Shown in pieces: positions 31,205-40,690 of a stretch of DNA of 55,219 nucleotides. Numbering within the stretch: position 1 is the stretch's first letter; the number at the start of each line of letters is the position of its first letter. The stretch lies in assembly GCA_025765615.1 (NCBI GenBank), contig JAIVFJ010000372.1, positions 1-55,219 of the forward strand. The letters run 5' to 3'. Made by a program: the position numbers and the translations under genes. The notes under the pieces are model-generated. The model made no database searches. It saw nothing but the letters and a program-made list of their open reading frames with translations, and was not told the DNA's origin. The stretch comes from Zopfochytrium polystomum (Eukaryota > Chytridiomycota > Chytridiomycetes > Chytridiales > Chytridiaceae).

Positions 31205-31529
31205 ACGAAAATGCAGGGGAAACTGTCTAGATGCAGACAGACTGTGTTCATAGAGATTCCCCATGAAAGAGGCTTGGCCTCTGTACTCTGACTTACAAAG
31301 CTCATAGTATTTCTATACTTCGAGCTCTCTATAGAAGTGTTTCTTTCTTGTCATTTCCACCAACGGATTGTGCTTTTTTCCCAACTGTACGACCTCTTTT
31401 CTTTGCCTTGCCACAACCAACGAACAACTTCACAATAAAGGTCCGAAACTCCATGTGTCAAGAACATGATCGAAAGTCGTTTCCAATGGAGGAAAAGACG
31501 AAAGGTAAACTTTTCACGCCTCCAACGCT
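31205..31529. other. 3' spacer between convergent genes
   Basis: It lies between the stop of the sugar transporter and the stop of the first Rho-like gene. Nothing recognisable is present. Confidence 0.5.
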
Positions 31530-32393
31530 TCAATGCAAAACACAGACGCCGTTTTTGTACAAGCTGAGCCTCTTTTGCCGGGCACGCTTCCGCACCGCCG
31601 GTGAAATCGGCGTTACAGGTATTCGCGAGAGCCGTGCCGCGTGCTCAAGGAGCTCCTTCACTCCTTCGCCCGTGTATGCACTGCACTCCACATATCGATA
31701 CGCGCCAATCTGCCTCGCTAATTCCATTCCCTATAGCACAGAAATGAGCCACGAAAGTAGTGCGCGAGACGGCGGCGACCTGTTCCGCTTTGACCATCCC
31801 AGGCGAGTAGTTCTCTTCTGTCATTGCATCGCGAATGTCCCTTTTGCAGCACACGAGAATGACCCGCCGCCACCGACAGTACTCGTCGACATACGGCGAC
31901 CACTGTTTGTTTGTTTTTTTTCTCCACCCGGAGGAATGTGAGAAGAGCCAAGACGGGCGCGATTTCCCATAACAACCTTTGTGCGAACGCTGTCGAGGGA
32001 CTCGACGGAATCGACGGCGAAGCAAAGCAGCACGACGTGGCTTTTTACAAAGGGCATTATATCGTGTGGATGGCCTTCCTGGCCGAAAGCGATTTCCACG
32101 CTGTCGCCGTCTATGGGGACCGTGAGTATTGGCCATGCATCGGCGTCGAGACGGTGTCGAGGGGGCGAAATCTAAAGACGGAAAGATTCAGTCAGGTAGG
32201 ATCAGAAAAAAAAGTGGGGGTGGGGGGGAGATGGGTGGTGTGGGGTCTGGGGATCACAACAGCAAAACCGAATCGGGCCTACGCTCGAAAACCGGTCGGC
32301 AAACATTCTTCTCAGCTCCGTCTTGCCGCACCGGCGATCGCCCACGATCGCGACCCTCACAAGTCTCGGAATTGGCCGGCGCCGCTTGCACAT
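31530..32393 (-). CDS. Atypical Rho-family small GTPase, copy 1
   Basis: Four exons in phase 0 (32283-32393, 31977-32171, 31780-31902, 31530-31730) give 209 residues. Rho proteins switch cytoskeletal and wall-growth signalling by GTP binding. The P-loop GDRRCGKT is complete. The G4 loop is VCCKRDIR (as in Rho CKxD) and G5 is ECSA. Two parts are unusual. Switch I lacks the normal P-T motif, and the DTAGQE motif is reduced to AFGQEG, so the catalytic Asp is gone. The tail ends KNGVCVLH, a CaaX-like box with His at the last place. An adjacent paralogue has the same exon plan. Confidence 0.82.
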
Positions 32394-32871
32394 AGAGAAG
32401 GGAACAAAAAAAGACCATTTTGAGTCAGAGCGGCTGATCAGAATGTGACTGCACAACCGCGAAATGATCGAGGGTGGGGCGAGTCGTACGTTTGCGAAAT
32501 TGTCGGCAACGTTAATGCTGATCCTGGTCTCGCCGCGCCCGTCGCCGACGGTTTGATTCATCGCAGGTTGACTATTAATGAGGGTGGCGCAGCCGCTGTG
32601 TCTCCGTCAAGCCAAGCAGACTTCAGTGGCCCAGGCTCCTGCTCCAACTCTTTTGGGCAAACCAGTGTTCTCCGCGCCTCACGCCGTACTTCTGATATCG
32701 TGCGGGACTGCTTAATCCAGATGACAGAATTTGCATTGCTATATTCCAACGTAACACTCTTGAGCCCAACCTTATCTAAAGCCAACGAGAAGTAGATAGA
32801 GTCGAAAGCCGAGTTTTGTAAATATGCCTTTATTAAATAATGCTGCCCTCAGCCTTCCACGCCTCCACGGT
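32394..32871. other. Spacer between the two Rho-like genes
   Basis: This is the promoter region of copy 1 and the 3' side of copy 2. Short frames only. Confidence 0.5.
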
Positions 32872-33727
32872 TCAATTCAATACGCAGAAGCTCAAGTCGT
32901 AAGTGCCGAGCCTCTTGTCCCTCGCACGCTGCCGCTCCGTCGGCGACTGCGGCGTGACTGGTATTTTTGAGAGGCGCGCTGCGTGCTCGAGGAGCTCTTT
33001 CACGCCTTCACCTGTCTTTGAGCTGCACTCCACGTATCGATATGCGCTGATCTGCTTCGCCAATTGGATACCCTGTTCCGACGATTCGGTTTCGCACACG
33101 GAAATCGCTTAGAGAAACTGCCTGTTTGATTTAAACACCTATACATATGCGGCAAACCTGCTGAGCTTTGATGAACTTGGAGGAGTCCAGTGTCAAAGGC
33201 GTATCTCGAAGATCTTTCTTGCAGCAGACCAGAATGATGCGCCGTGACGGGCAAAACTCATCGGCATATGGGGCCCACTGGTTTCGGTTTGATGAGAGAG
33301 CTTTAACATTTCACAACAGAACAAACCTTGGTGGCGACGCTGTTGAAAGACTCTAACGAGTTGACGGCGAAGCAGATCAAGACGACCTGGCTCATCTCAA
33401 AGGGCGTATAGTCGTGAGGATAGCCGTTTTGCCAGAAATCGATCACCACGTTCTCGCCGTCTGCGGGGACCGTGTGGATCCGCCATCGATCTTTGTCGAG
33501 GTACTTTTTTTATTGTCCGCCATGCAGAGAAAGGGAAACGAATTCCGGCCGGTCAGGTTGTACAGGATTGAAGTGCAATCGGGAGGTGAATCAATCAGAA
33601 GCGGCGATCGTACGTTTGGAAAGAAGTTGGCAAACTCTCTCCTGAGTCTGGTCTTGCCGCACCTATCGCCCATGATGGCGACCCTCACAGGTCGTTCATG
33701 AGGGATGCGGCGATGCTGCGCCTCCAT
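32872..33727 (-). CDS. Atypical Rho-family small GTPase, copy 2
   Basis: Four exons in phase 0 (33614-33727, 33327-33503, 33158-33277, 32872-33072) give 203 residues, with introns exactly as in copy 1. The P-loop is one residue short (GDRCGKT instead of GxxxxGKT). The DxxG motif is replaced by DFWQNGYPHD. G4 is VCCKKDLR and G5 is ECSS. The tail ends LSFCVLN, a CaaX-like box with Asn last. GTP hydrolysis and perhaps tight nucleotide binding are doubtful, but the open frame and preserved splicing suggest the protein is made. Confidence 0.82.
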
Positions 33728-34349
33728 CCAAACAAGTCCGTTCAGTGGCTCAGCCACTTAACAGGCGGTGTTCTTCCTTGATCGCTGTGATGAACCCTTG
33801 CGGCTGCAGATTCGCTACAGCCGCTCTTATTAATATATATGCCACGAGGAAAGGCAAATGAACTTGTTTTGACTCAACGGTTCGGTCGATCGCATCGGTA
33901 TGGATATCAAAGCAGACCTTTTTTGCGACTCAGCTCGAACGGGTTTTAATAATACTCGCGGGAAGAAATGATGCCGCGTTGCTCCAGCAGCAGTGGCTCC
34001 TGCACCCATTATTCACGCATACGCCTGTTTCTGCCTTGCACAATTCTCGTATTATCCGCGCGCTTTGCACGGTTTGGGAGATGAGCGTGAAAGGGAAAAA
34101 AAAAGGGAAAAAAATGCTGTGAAATGGAATCGATTTGACCGGGAGACAAAAACGTCGAGAGAACGGCCCGACAGATGGAGCGGGAAAAGGCCGGGCGCGT
34201 GAGATTTTTGTCTTCTGGAAGGGGCATGACAAGAAGGGAGACAAAAAGACATCGAGTCCGCCCGAGCCCGGCTGCGGATGCAGGACTCGATTGGTAACCT
34301 TATTATGACATAGTCGTCCACCCCCTTCCAAAAACAACAACGGCACAAA
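33728..34349. other. Divergent promoter region
   Basis: The spacer lies between the Rho copy 2 start (minus) and the PH-like gene (plus). No gene, RNA or clear repeat is seen. Confidence 0.5.
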
Positions 34350-36653
34350 ATGGCCTTTGCCGCCGTGGCCGCAGCCGCCTGGCCGGCGCCGTTGCCGCAA
34401 GCAGCTACTACTGCGCCAAAGGCTCCGCGGCAGCCGCCGAAGCAACCGCCGCTCCTGCCATCGTCGAGCAGCTTTTTGGAGCCAGCGACTCCCGAAGCAG
34501 CAGCAGGAGCCGCCACGCCATCCGCTGGCGCCCGGAAGAAGAAGCATCCTCCACCCCTTCAAACTTGGTTGCCAACGCACGATGCCAACAAGCAGCAGCA
34601 GCAGCAGAACCAGCACGCACGGCAGCTGCATCCCATGATGTCACCGCCTTCATTCACAGCGAGCGTCAACCCTGCGGGAAGCGCACCATTTGGCTTCCTC
34701 GGCCTTGCTCTTGCAGACCCGAGTGCCTCCTACGGCTACGTAGACTGCATCCTTTCGTCAAATCCTGCCCAGTGGCTCCCATACGTCCTCGTCCTATCTC
34801 ACAATGTGCTGTCCCTCTTATCGTTCTCCGCTTTTCACCTTGGCACCAACTCTGAATCGTACTCGCCTACCCTCGATGGAACCGTGGTGACCTTGGCAGA
34901 TGCACCTGAAGATTCGATGCTCATCGACGACGCCACCTCTTTTTGGCTTAGCGTTGCGCCAGCCCCGCTCACTGGCCCCATCCTGTTCGTGGATACCAAC
35001 ATCCCCAACAACCGCGTCCGCTGGGCGTTCCGATGCCATGCGCACCATTCGCTCCCAACACCATCGGGACTCGAGTCTGCGCGAGCCGTTAAGTCCCTCG
35101 AATCATGGCTGACGGTCTTGCGCGGGAAATCATTGCTGTCGAGCCGGACCAGATCCCTGGACGCCGGGTTGTCCACCGCCGCCGCCGGGCCATCGACTTT
35201 CACATCGCCTGGCGCAGCTGCAGATCTCTCGCAAGGTCGGGCGGTAACGACGGTGACAGAGAGAACCAGCAACAACTTTTGGCCCGGAATCCGCGAGCGG
35301 GAGGGGGCGCCAAGGTCGGCCGGATTCTCGCCGGGAATGCGGTGGCTTCGCAGGAAGAAGTCTCGGGAGAACCTGCCCTTGGAGAACCTGCCGTACTCTA
35401 ATCCGGCAAAGACTGCGGTGTCGACGCCTTCCCCGCGGTCTTCGATGGAGACGGCTCCGGCGACTCGTGTCGTGAATCCTCCTCGCCCACCGCAACAGCT
35501 GCTCCAGCACTCAGTTCAACTCCAGAGCGCGAGTTTCCCACAAGCGATGCCGTCGGTACAACAACTAGCACCCTTTTCCAATTTTCCTTCGCCGTTGTCG
35601 GCCGTGCCCACCTTCAGCGGGAGTAGGATGTTTCAAACCCCACCGGCTATCGCTCCCGCCGGCTTCTCTCCGGCCAGCGCTCCAACCGCGTCTCGCGTTC
35701 CAAGCCTCGACATTCTACCCACCCTTCCAATCGCGCCAAAAGCAGATTACTACTCATCGATCGCAGCCCTCATGATGCGAAAATACGGCAGCGACCCACC
35801 TTCTGATCACGAAAAGACAGTCACCAACGAGCCAGGACGACGGCCGTCCAGCCATCATTTGAATTCATCGCCGACTTTGTCGACCCCGCCCGGCTCACGA
35901 ATCGAAGCTCCGATAAGCTCACTTTCTCAGCCCCCACCGATACCCCGACACAACACAGCTCCTTCCTCCCTGCAGACCGCCGCCGCTTCATCAACTCCTA
36001 CGTCTGCCGCTGTGTCCACGGACGCTTTTCCAAAACGGCAGCCGACCCCCGCCAGCGAAGTCGACGACGCAACGCTCTCCCGGCGAAGGCTCGACGGCGA
36101 CGACGACCAACTTCTCCGCCTAAGGGACCAAAACGAGGCCTTTGCCGACCTCGACACCTCATCGACCCGACCGCCCGGCTCGCCGCTCCCCCGCGTCCGC
36201 GGCAACGCACGCGCAACGACAGCGTCGACGCCCTCGCTCCTCTCGACCGCGTCGAACCGTGCGTCGTTCGGCTCGCACGTCCCCGCGCCCGACCCGGACC
36301 TGATCGACGCGGGCGCGGACGCGTTTGCGGCCAACGTGCGGGAGATCGTGGAGCGCCGTCGGGCCGACGCGTTTGTGGCCAACGGTCGGGAGATTGTGCA
36401 GCGTCGTCGGCGGCAGCGCGAAGGGCGCGACGCAGCCGCTACCGCTGGGCTGGATGCGCTGGTCGCGGCCAGCCGAGGGAGAGGAAGGGACACCGGCGAG
36501 GAGGTTGACTATAAGGGCAGTGACCGTGGCGGTGAGGGGCGGAGGTCGCAGAGCAAGGTGAGGCAGGGCAAGGAGAGGGCGCGGAAGATTGATATCCCGA
36601 GGAGGTCGACGTCGCTGATGCCCGAGGGGAGGGCGGCGCTGCGTGGTGTGTGA
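34350..36653 (+). CDS. PH-like domain protein with long disordered tail
   Basis: A single exon of 767 residues. The first 105 are Ala/Pro/Gln-rich and disordered. Residues of about 110-255 look like a PH fold: GYVDCIL, QWLPYVLVLSHNVLSLL, LDGTVVTLADAPED, then VRWAFRCHAHH and an amphipathic end helix RAVKSLESWLTVLRG. The remaining 500 residues are Ser/Pro/Thr-rich with basic patches. Duplicated segments near the end (FAANVREIVERRR, FVANGREIVQRRR) look like tandem helices. PH domains of this kind target membranes; the partner cannot be read. Confidence 0.65.
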   Translation: MAFAAVAAAAWPAPLPQAATTAPKAPRQPPKQPPLLPSSSSFLEPATPEAAAGAATPSAGARKKKHPPPLQTWLPTHDANKQQQQQNQHARQLHPMMSPPSFTASVNPAGSAPFGFLGLALADPSASYGYVDCILSSNPAQWLPYVLVLSHNVLSLLSFSAFHLGTNSESYSPTLDGTVVTLADAPEDSMLIDDATSFWLSVAPAPLTGPILFVDTNIPNNRVRWAFRCHAHHSLPTPSGLESARAVKSLESWLTVLRGKSLLSSRTRSLDAGLSTAAAGPSTFTSPGAAADLSQGRAVTTVTERTSNNFWPGIREREGAPRSAGFSPGMRWLRRKKSRENLPLENLPYSNPAKTAVSTPSPRSSMETAPATRVVNPPRPPQQLLQHSVQLQSASFPQAMPSVQQLAPFSNFPSPLSAVPTFSGSRMFQTPPAIAPAGFSPASAPTASRVPSLDILPTLPIAPKADYYSSIAALMMRKYGSDPPSDHEKTVTNEPGRRPSSHHLNSSPTLSTPPGSRIEAPISSLSQPPPIPRHNTAPSSLQTAAASSTPTSAAVSTDAFPKRQPTPASEVDDATLSRRRLDGDDDQLLRLRDQNEAFADLDTSSTRPPGSPLPRVRGNARATTASTPSLLSTASNRASFGSHVPAPDPDLIDAGADAFAANVREIVERRRADAFVANGREIVQRRRRQREGRDAAATAGLDALVAASRGRGRDTGEEVDYKGSDRGGEGRRSQSKVRQGKERARKIDIPRRSTSLMPEGRAALRGV

Positions 36654-36671
36654 CTGGTAGAGTTTTGGCGG

Positions 36672-36696
36672 AAAAAAAAAAAAAAAAAAAAAAAAA
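36672..36696. repeat. A25 homopolymer
   Basis: Twenty-five adenines just after the stop codon of the PH-like gene. Confidence 0.9.
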
Positions 36697-36910
36697 CTGC
36701 CAGTGGTGGCAGGCTGGGATCCAAAGCCCTCATCAAAATCACTTTGTGTTCTGGTTCATTACATACCGCTTCTTCCTCGCCAAAAGCAGAGCCTGGCAAG
36801 GTGGGCCGCGTTTCTGTTTCCGCGCATCCGTGGGAGCGGTTGTTGAGTAAAAAGGGCTGGGAGTCGCCTTGTCAGGCAGGGTCTGAACACGTTTTCCCCA
36901 AGTCCGCCAT

Positions 36911-38066
36911 ATGGACCCCGCCGAGGTGCAATCCCTCGTCGCGACCGTCGTCGACAGCAGCAGCTTCAAAGCGTGGATCGCAGCTCGATCGACGATCGAT
37001 CGAAACAGCACGCGATCGGTGCTGCCGCCGTCGCTGGGTTTGGACCTCGGCAGTGTCGGATCCGTGGAGGAGAGTCTGCGAGCATTGCTTGAAGCTGGGA
37101 CGGCGCAGTTCCTGTCGCAGTTTGGATCTTGCCTGAACGGCGAGCAGCTGGACAGCTTCAAGCCGCTTGAGAGAGGTAACCCCCCTGCACGTGAGGCGAT
37201 CTGAGGATCCACCCCGTTGATGCGTTTATCCGTTGATCAGATGCCGATGTTGCCTTTCAGATCGCGTCGCTTCGCAGTCGACTGCGACGGATCCAGACGC
37301 ACCGCTTTGAATCGGACCCGATGTCGACCAAGGCGGCTCGGATAAAGAATCGCCGGATGATGTTTATGGAGATGGAACAGCGCAACGAGAGCAGCGACGA
37401 CAACTACTTCTCGGACGATGCCATGAAGGTCCGAGATCCCGAATTGTTTGAATTCTACATCGGTACGCATTCTGTTCACCAGGCCAGATCAGCTCAAGTC
37501 AAGCATCTAACGCCGAATCTTTTTTCTTGTCAGGCCGCCACATCCCTCCATCCGAACGGCTGAAGCCGTTCTCAGCCGATGTCAGCCTCGTCGAGCGCAT
37601 CTTTCGAAACATTGACGACTGCTCGTACAACAACCAGCTCAAAGACAAGATATCGGCCAACAAGTCCAACATCGAGCCGCAGATCGAAGAATTCGACACC
37701 GACGACGAAGCCGAGGACGACTCCGCGGCACCGCTGCCAGCGGACTCTGACCAGGCGCCCTTCACCCGCGTCGAGCTCTTTGAGCACGAAGAGGCGACCC
37801 CGGAAGAGCGCGAGTCGCTGCGCGCCGAACTGAAGCGGGTGATGAAGGAGCGGTTCATGAGTGGGCTGGACAAGACTTTTGATTACGCGACGGTGGACTC
37901 GAATCCGGCGTTTGACGACCGGTGTCAGCTCGAGCGGGATTTGGAGGATGATTACTTTGACGCGGAAGAGGCGGATGAAGTGGTGGGGCGGGCGGTCGGT
38001 GAGGAACCATTGGAGGAGTTGGAGGAGTGGGAAAAATGGGGCGAAGAATCTTGCATTGCAAGGTGA
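36911..38066 (+). CDS. CCDC97 (DUF2052) family protein
   Basis: Exons 36911-37175, 37241-37462 and 37534-38066 (introns of 65 and 71 nt) give 339 residues. CCDC97 homologues associate with the SF3B part of the spliceosome. Family marks are KNRRMMFMEMEQRNES, DNYFSDDAMKVRDPELFEFY, IGRHIPPSER, an acidic block, and the C-terminal MKERFMSGLDKTFDYATVD with NPAFDD and the acidic DDYFDAEEAD. The N-terminal 90 residues are variable. Confidence 0.85.
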
Positions 38067-38263
38067 AGGGACACAAACTGTTGGGGTTTCTGTAAATACA
38101 GCGCTCATTTGAAAATTTAACCCGCCTTCACCTATTTGTACTTTCGTTGAAATGGTTCTTGTTTCCACCGCTTTACTCCTCTTGCTGCTCCTGAATTGCC
38201 GGTTTGATTATGAAATATGAGTGGCACAGTAACAAAATCCTCTTATACTTCAGTTCTCACATC

Positions 38264-38345
38264 GTCCTGTTGGCGGAGTGGTTAACGCGGTGCCCTGCTA
38301 AGGCATTTCCCTATGGGAGCGCAGGTTCGAATCCTGTGCAGGACG
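38264..38345 (+). tRNA. tRNA-Ser(GCT)
   Basis: An 82-nt cloverleaf. The acceptor stem GTCCTGT pairs with GCAGGAC (one T-G), the D arm begins GGCGGAGTGG, and the anticodon loop CTGCTAA sits between TGCC and GGCA. A long class-II variable arm (about TTTCCCTATGGGAG) precedes the T-arm with GGTTCGAATCC. The anticodon GCT reads AGC and AGT. There is no intron. Confidence 0.95.
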
Positions 38346-38482
38346 CGGTAGAGTCGGTTACTTCGTTTCGGCCGAATTAATTATTCGTTCGACAACACAA
38401 GGAGTGTCTGTCAACTATTTTATTCACAAAAAGTTGGACACCATCCAACCGAATATAATAAGGAAGACGCATCCTACTTCAA

Positions 38483-39758
38483 TCACGCAATAAGCACTTT
38501 TCGCTGCTCGAGTATGGCGCTGGTGCTCTCCACAAGCCACGCCAAATTTTTCCGAATACGACGAGAATTTCTGCTTTCGTAGCAGAAATACAATCGCTTC
38601 CAATCCACTTTATTTCTCACGTATTGCTCGATCGCCTTGTTCTTTGATTCAATTGGGACCCTCGCGAAGTCGTCGCGCCGGCAGAGCTGCTTCCACGCGA
38701 AGTCTCGACCGAACAGGTACCAAGAACGACTGGAAGAAAGCAGGCGAAGGGCTCCGTCCGCTATCGCAGGAAGAAAGTGAATGATGCGCTCCACAACGCA
38801 GTAAGGCAGTGCACTCGGAGAGAAGAGACCGATCGACTCAGTCGGTGGTGTATCGACAGTTGTGGAGCGCATATTCGGAACAGGAATGAGTCTATCTGCG
38901 CCCTCGTAGGACCCACGATACAGTCGGTGCATGCTGCGAGTTTCCCCGATCGCAAAGGCATCCCCGGCGCCGGGAACTTTGTCGATTTCCACGTCGCAAA
39001 TGCTCAAGCTTCCCACCCACGATAGCGTGTCTGGGCGGGCGAGCGCAAACGCGTGGCGGCCCTTCATGACTGGCACGCGATCCTGGGTCTCGCGGATGTT
39101 GGCGGCGTCCGGGCAGGCTTTGTGGTCGCCATCCCAAAAGGCAGAGTATCGCACGAGCTCGGCGAGCGTCGACAGAGGCAGGGATCTGTGCTTGAACTCG
39201 GCGTCGATCCATTTGGCGCAGGCTGCGTGGAAGGGAGCGCGTTTTTTCAGGACTGGCGGGTTGGATGTCAGCGAATTTTAATCAATGTAAACGGACTGAG
39301 ATACCCACAGCGAAGGCTCTCCACAAGTAGTGCTGGCTCGGTGTCTCGCGAGTCGTTGCCGCAATGAGCCGCGTCGTCCTCGGCGACGATCTCGTTGTCG
39401 AGCATGAACCAATCGCCTGCCGCGACGCTCGGCATGGACGGCAGCTCCTGCAGGAAGCCGCAGCAGATGAGGTCGCCGCCTCGTTCTGACCATCGTCCGG
39501 AGAAGGACAAGCCTAGAGATGAGTGGCGGAACGGAGGCAGGCCGGTCAGTCTCGTGCGAGCAAGACACAACCACGTAGTTCAGCTCACTGCGTTTTCAGG
39601 GATCCCCCCCGACAGTTCCCTCTCGTCACTGCCAAGCAAACGCAACAAGAAAGCAAGAGCGCCAAGCAAACGCATCTACCTCGCGCGACGCGGTGGTGGT
39701 CGAGGCAAGTCGACGACATGGACACTCCGCAGAGCTTGCAGTACATGTCCCAGCGCAT
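38483..39758 (-). CDS. F-box-like protein
   Basis: Exons 39680-39758, 39309-39512 and 38483-39252 join in frame to 350 residues. The N-terminus is Cys-containing (MYCKLCGVSM, C later), as in many fungal F-box proteins. The middle (DWFMLDNEIVAEDD, KRAPFHAACAKWIDAEF, YSAFWDGD) is unassigned. An F-box-like module near residues 260-300 reads LPYCVVERIIHFLPAIADGA, then WYLFGRDFAWKQLC and WKRLYF. F-box proteins recruit substrates to SCF ubiquitin ligases. The donor GTGGGT after CGCT is needed for the second junction. Confidence 0.65.
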
Positions 39759-39894
39759 TTGTGTCGAACGGTGCCGTCTGTTTTGCTGATTGCTGCGCCA
39801 CACTGTTTATCTCTTTCGATTGACCAATCTTGTGTGTCTTTCGTATTTAAATAAAACTCGGCGAGTGAGTCAACGCGCGATATTGGATTGGTTC

Positions 39895-40447
39895 TGACCT
39901 TCCGTGCGCGGACGGCGTTGACGAGCGGAGAAAAGCAAGTTGGAGCAGCAGCTTCGGTGAGAAAAACCAAATCGCGCTGCCCTTGCCGGAGTTCTTGCAT
40001 CTTCCACAGAGGAACAGAGGAGGAAAACGTCAGAGCCGGGATAGTAAAGGGATCACAGGCGCTGAAATTCATCATGGGGCACGAAATCCCATAGGTGGAG
40101 CTGCACCGTGGTGAGCTCGTCCACGTGTACTTGCGCCTCAGTAATCCCCACCACGATTGTCGAAGGAGGATAAAGTTTATCACTCGACTGGATTGATGGG
40201 ATGGTCATGCTTGACGGCACGTGAGCCTCCAAAAATACCGAGCACAGAACTGTATTAAGGCCTGCTAGTGATGAAGTATAATTGGAGGCCCAGTAACCTG
40301 GAAAGGCCTAATGAGCGAACACTATCAAGAGAGAAGAGAGATGTCTTCCCCGCTGTTCGAAGACGTTTTTCAAGTTCATGGGATAAATACGGATGTCGCG
40401 ATCCCCACACCTGTCCTGTCCCAAACGAAATTGACTTTGTGACCGGT
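39895..40447 (-). pseudogene. Rho-family GTPase relic
   Basis: Read on the minus strand, HKVNFVWDRTG is followed by a GT..AG gap and AGKTSL, with the P-loop split exactly as in the copy at 52622. LIVFAH follows out of frame and ends in a stop. Then YPPSTIVVGITEAQVHVDEL, VQLHLWDFVPHDEFQRL, a TGA, and SLYYPGSDVFLLCSSVED, matching the Rho switch and G3 region (LWDTAG, RLRPLSYPGTDVFLLC). The first Gly of the P-loop is Trp. The C-terminal half is not found. A frame with ATG at 40072 on the same strand is a shadow of this relic. Confidence 0.7.
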
Positions 40448-40690
40448 GGAGGCTGGCGATCGTCGTTGACATCTGAAACCATCTCATTGAACGTTAAGTA
40501 TTGACGGCGCGGGCGTGGCGTCGGAATTTCGTGCGGAAGCAAATCTCCCTCCCTCTCTTTGTTTGTTTGTTTTCGGTGAAGAACTTTTCTTTTTAATGAG
40601 AAAGTTGCATGCCAAGCAAGTTTTCTATTCCCCGAAGAGCCAATGCGAAGCTGCACGCAAGCCTTCCCGTTTGAGGGCTGATGGTGGTGA

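Noticed and set aside
33930..34631. 233-codon Leu/Arg-rich minus-strand frame
   Set aside because: Overlaps the start of the PH-like gene in antisense; no hydrophobic segment pattern or motif.
39626..40183. 186-codon minus-strand frame as a separate gene
   Set aside because: The neighbouring frame on the same strand matches Rho switch sequence, so this frame is a by-product of a Rho relic and the F-box first exon.
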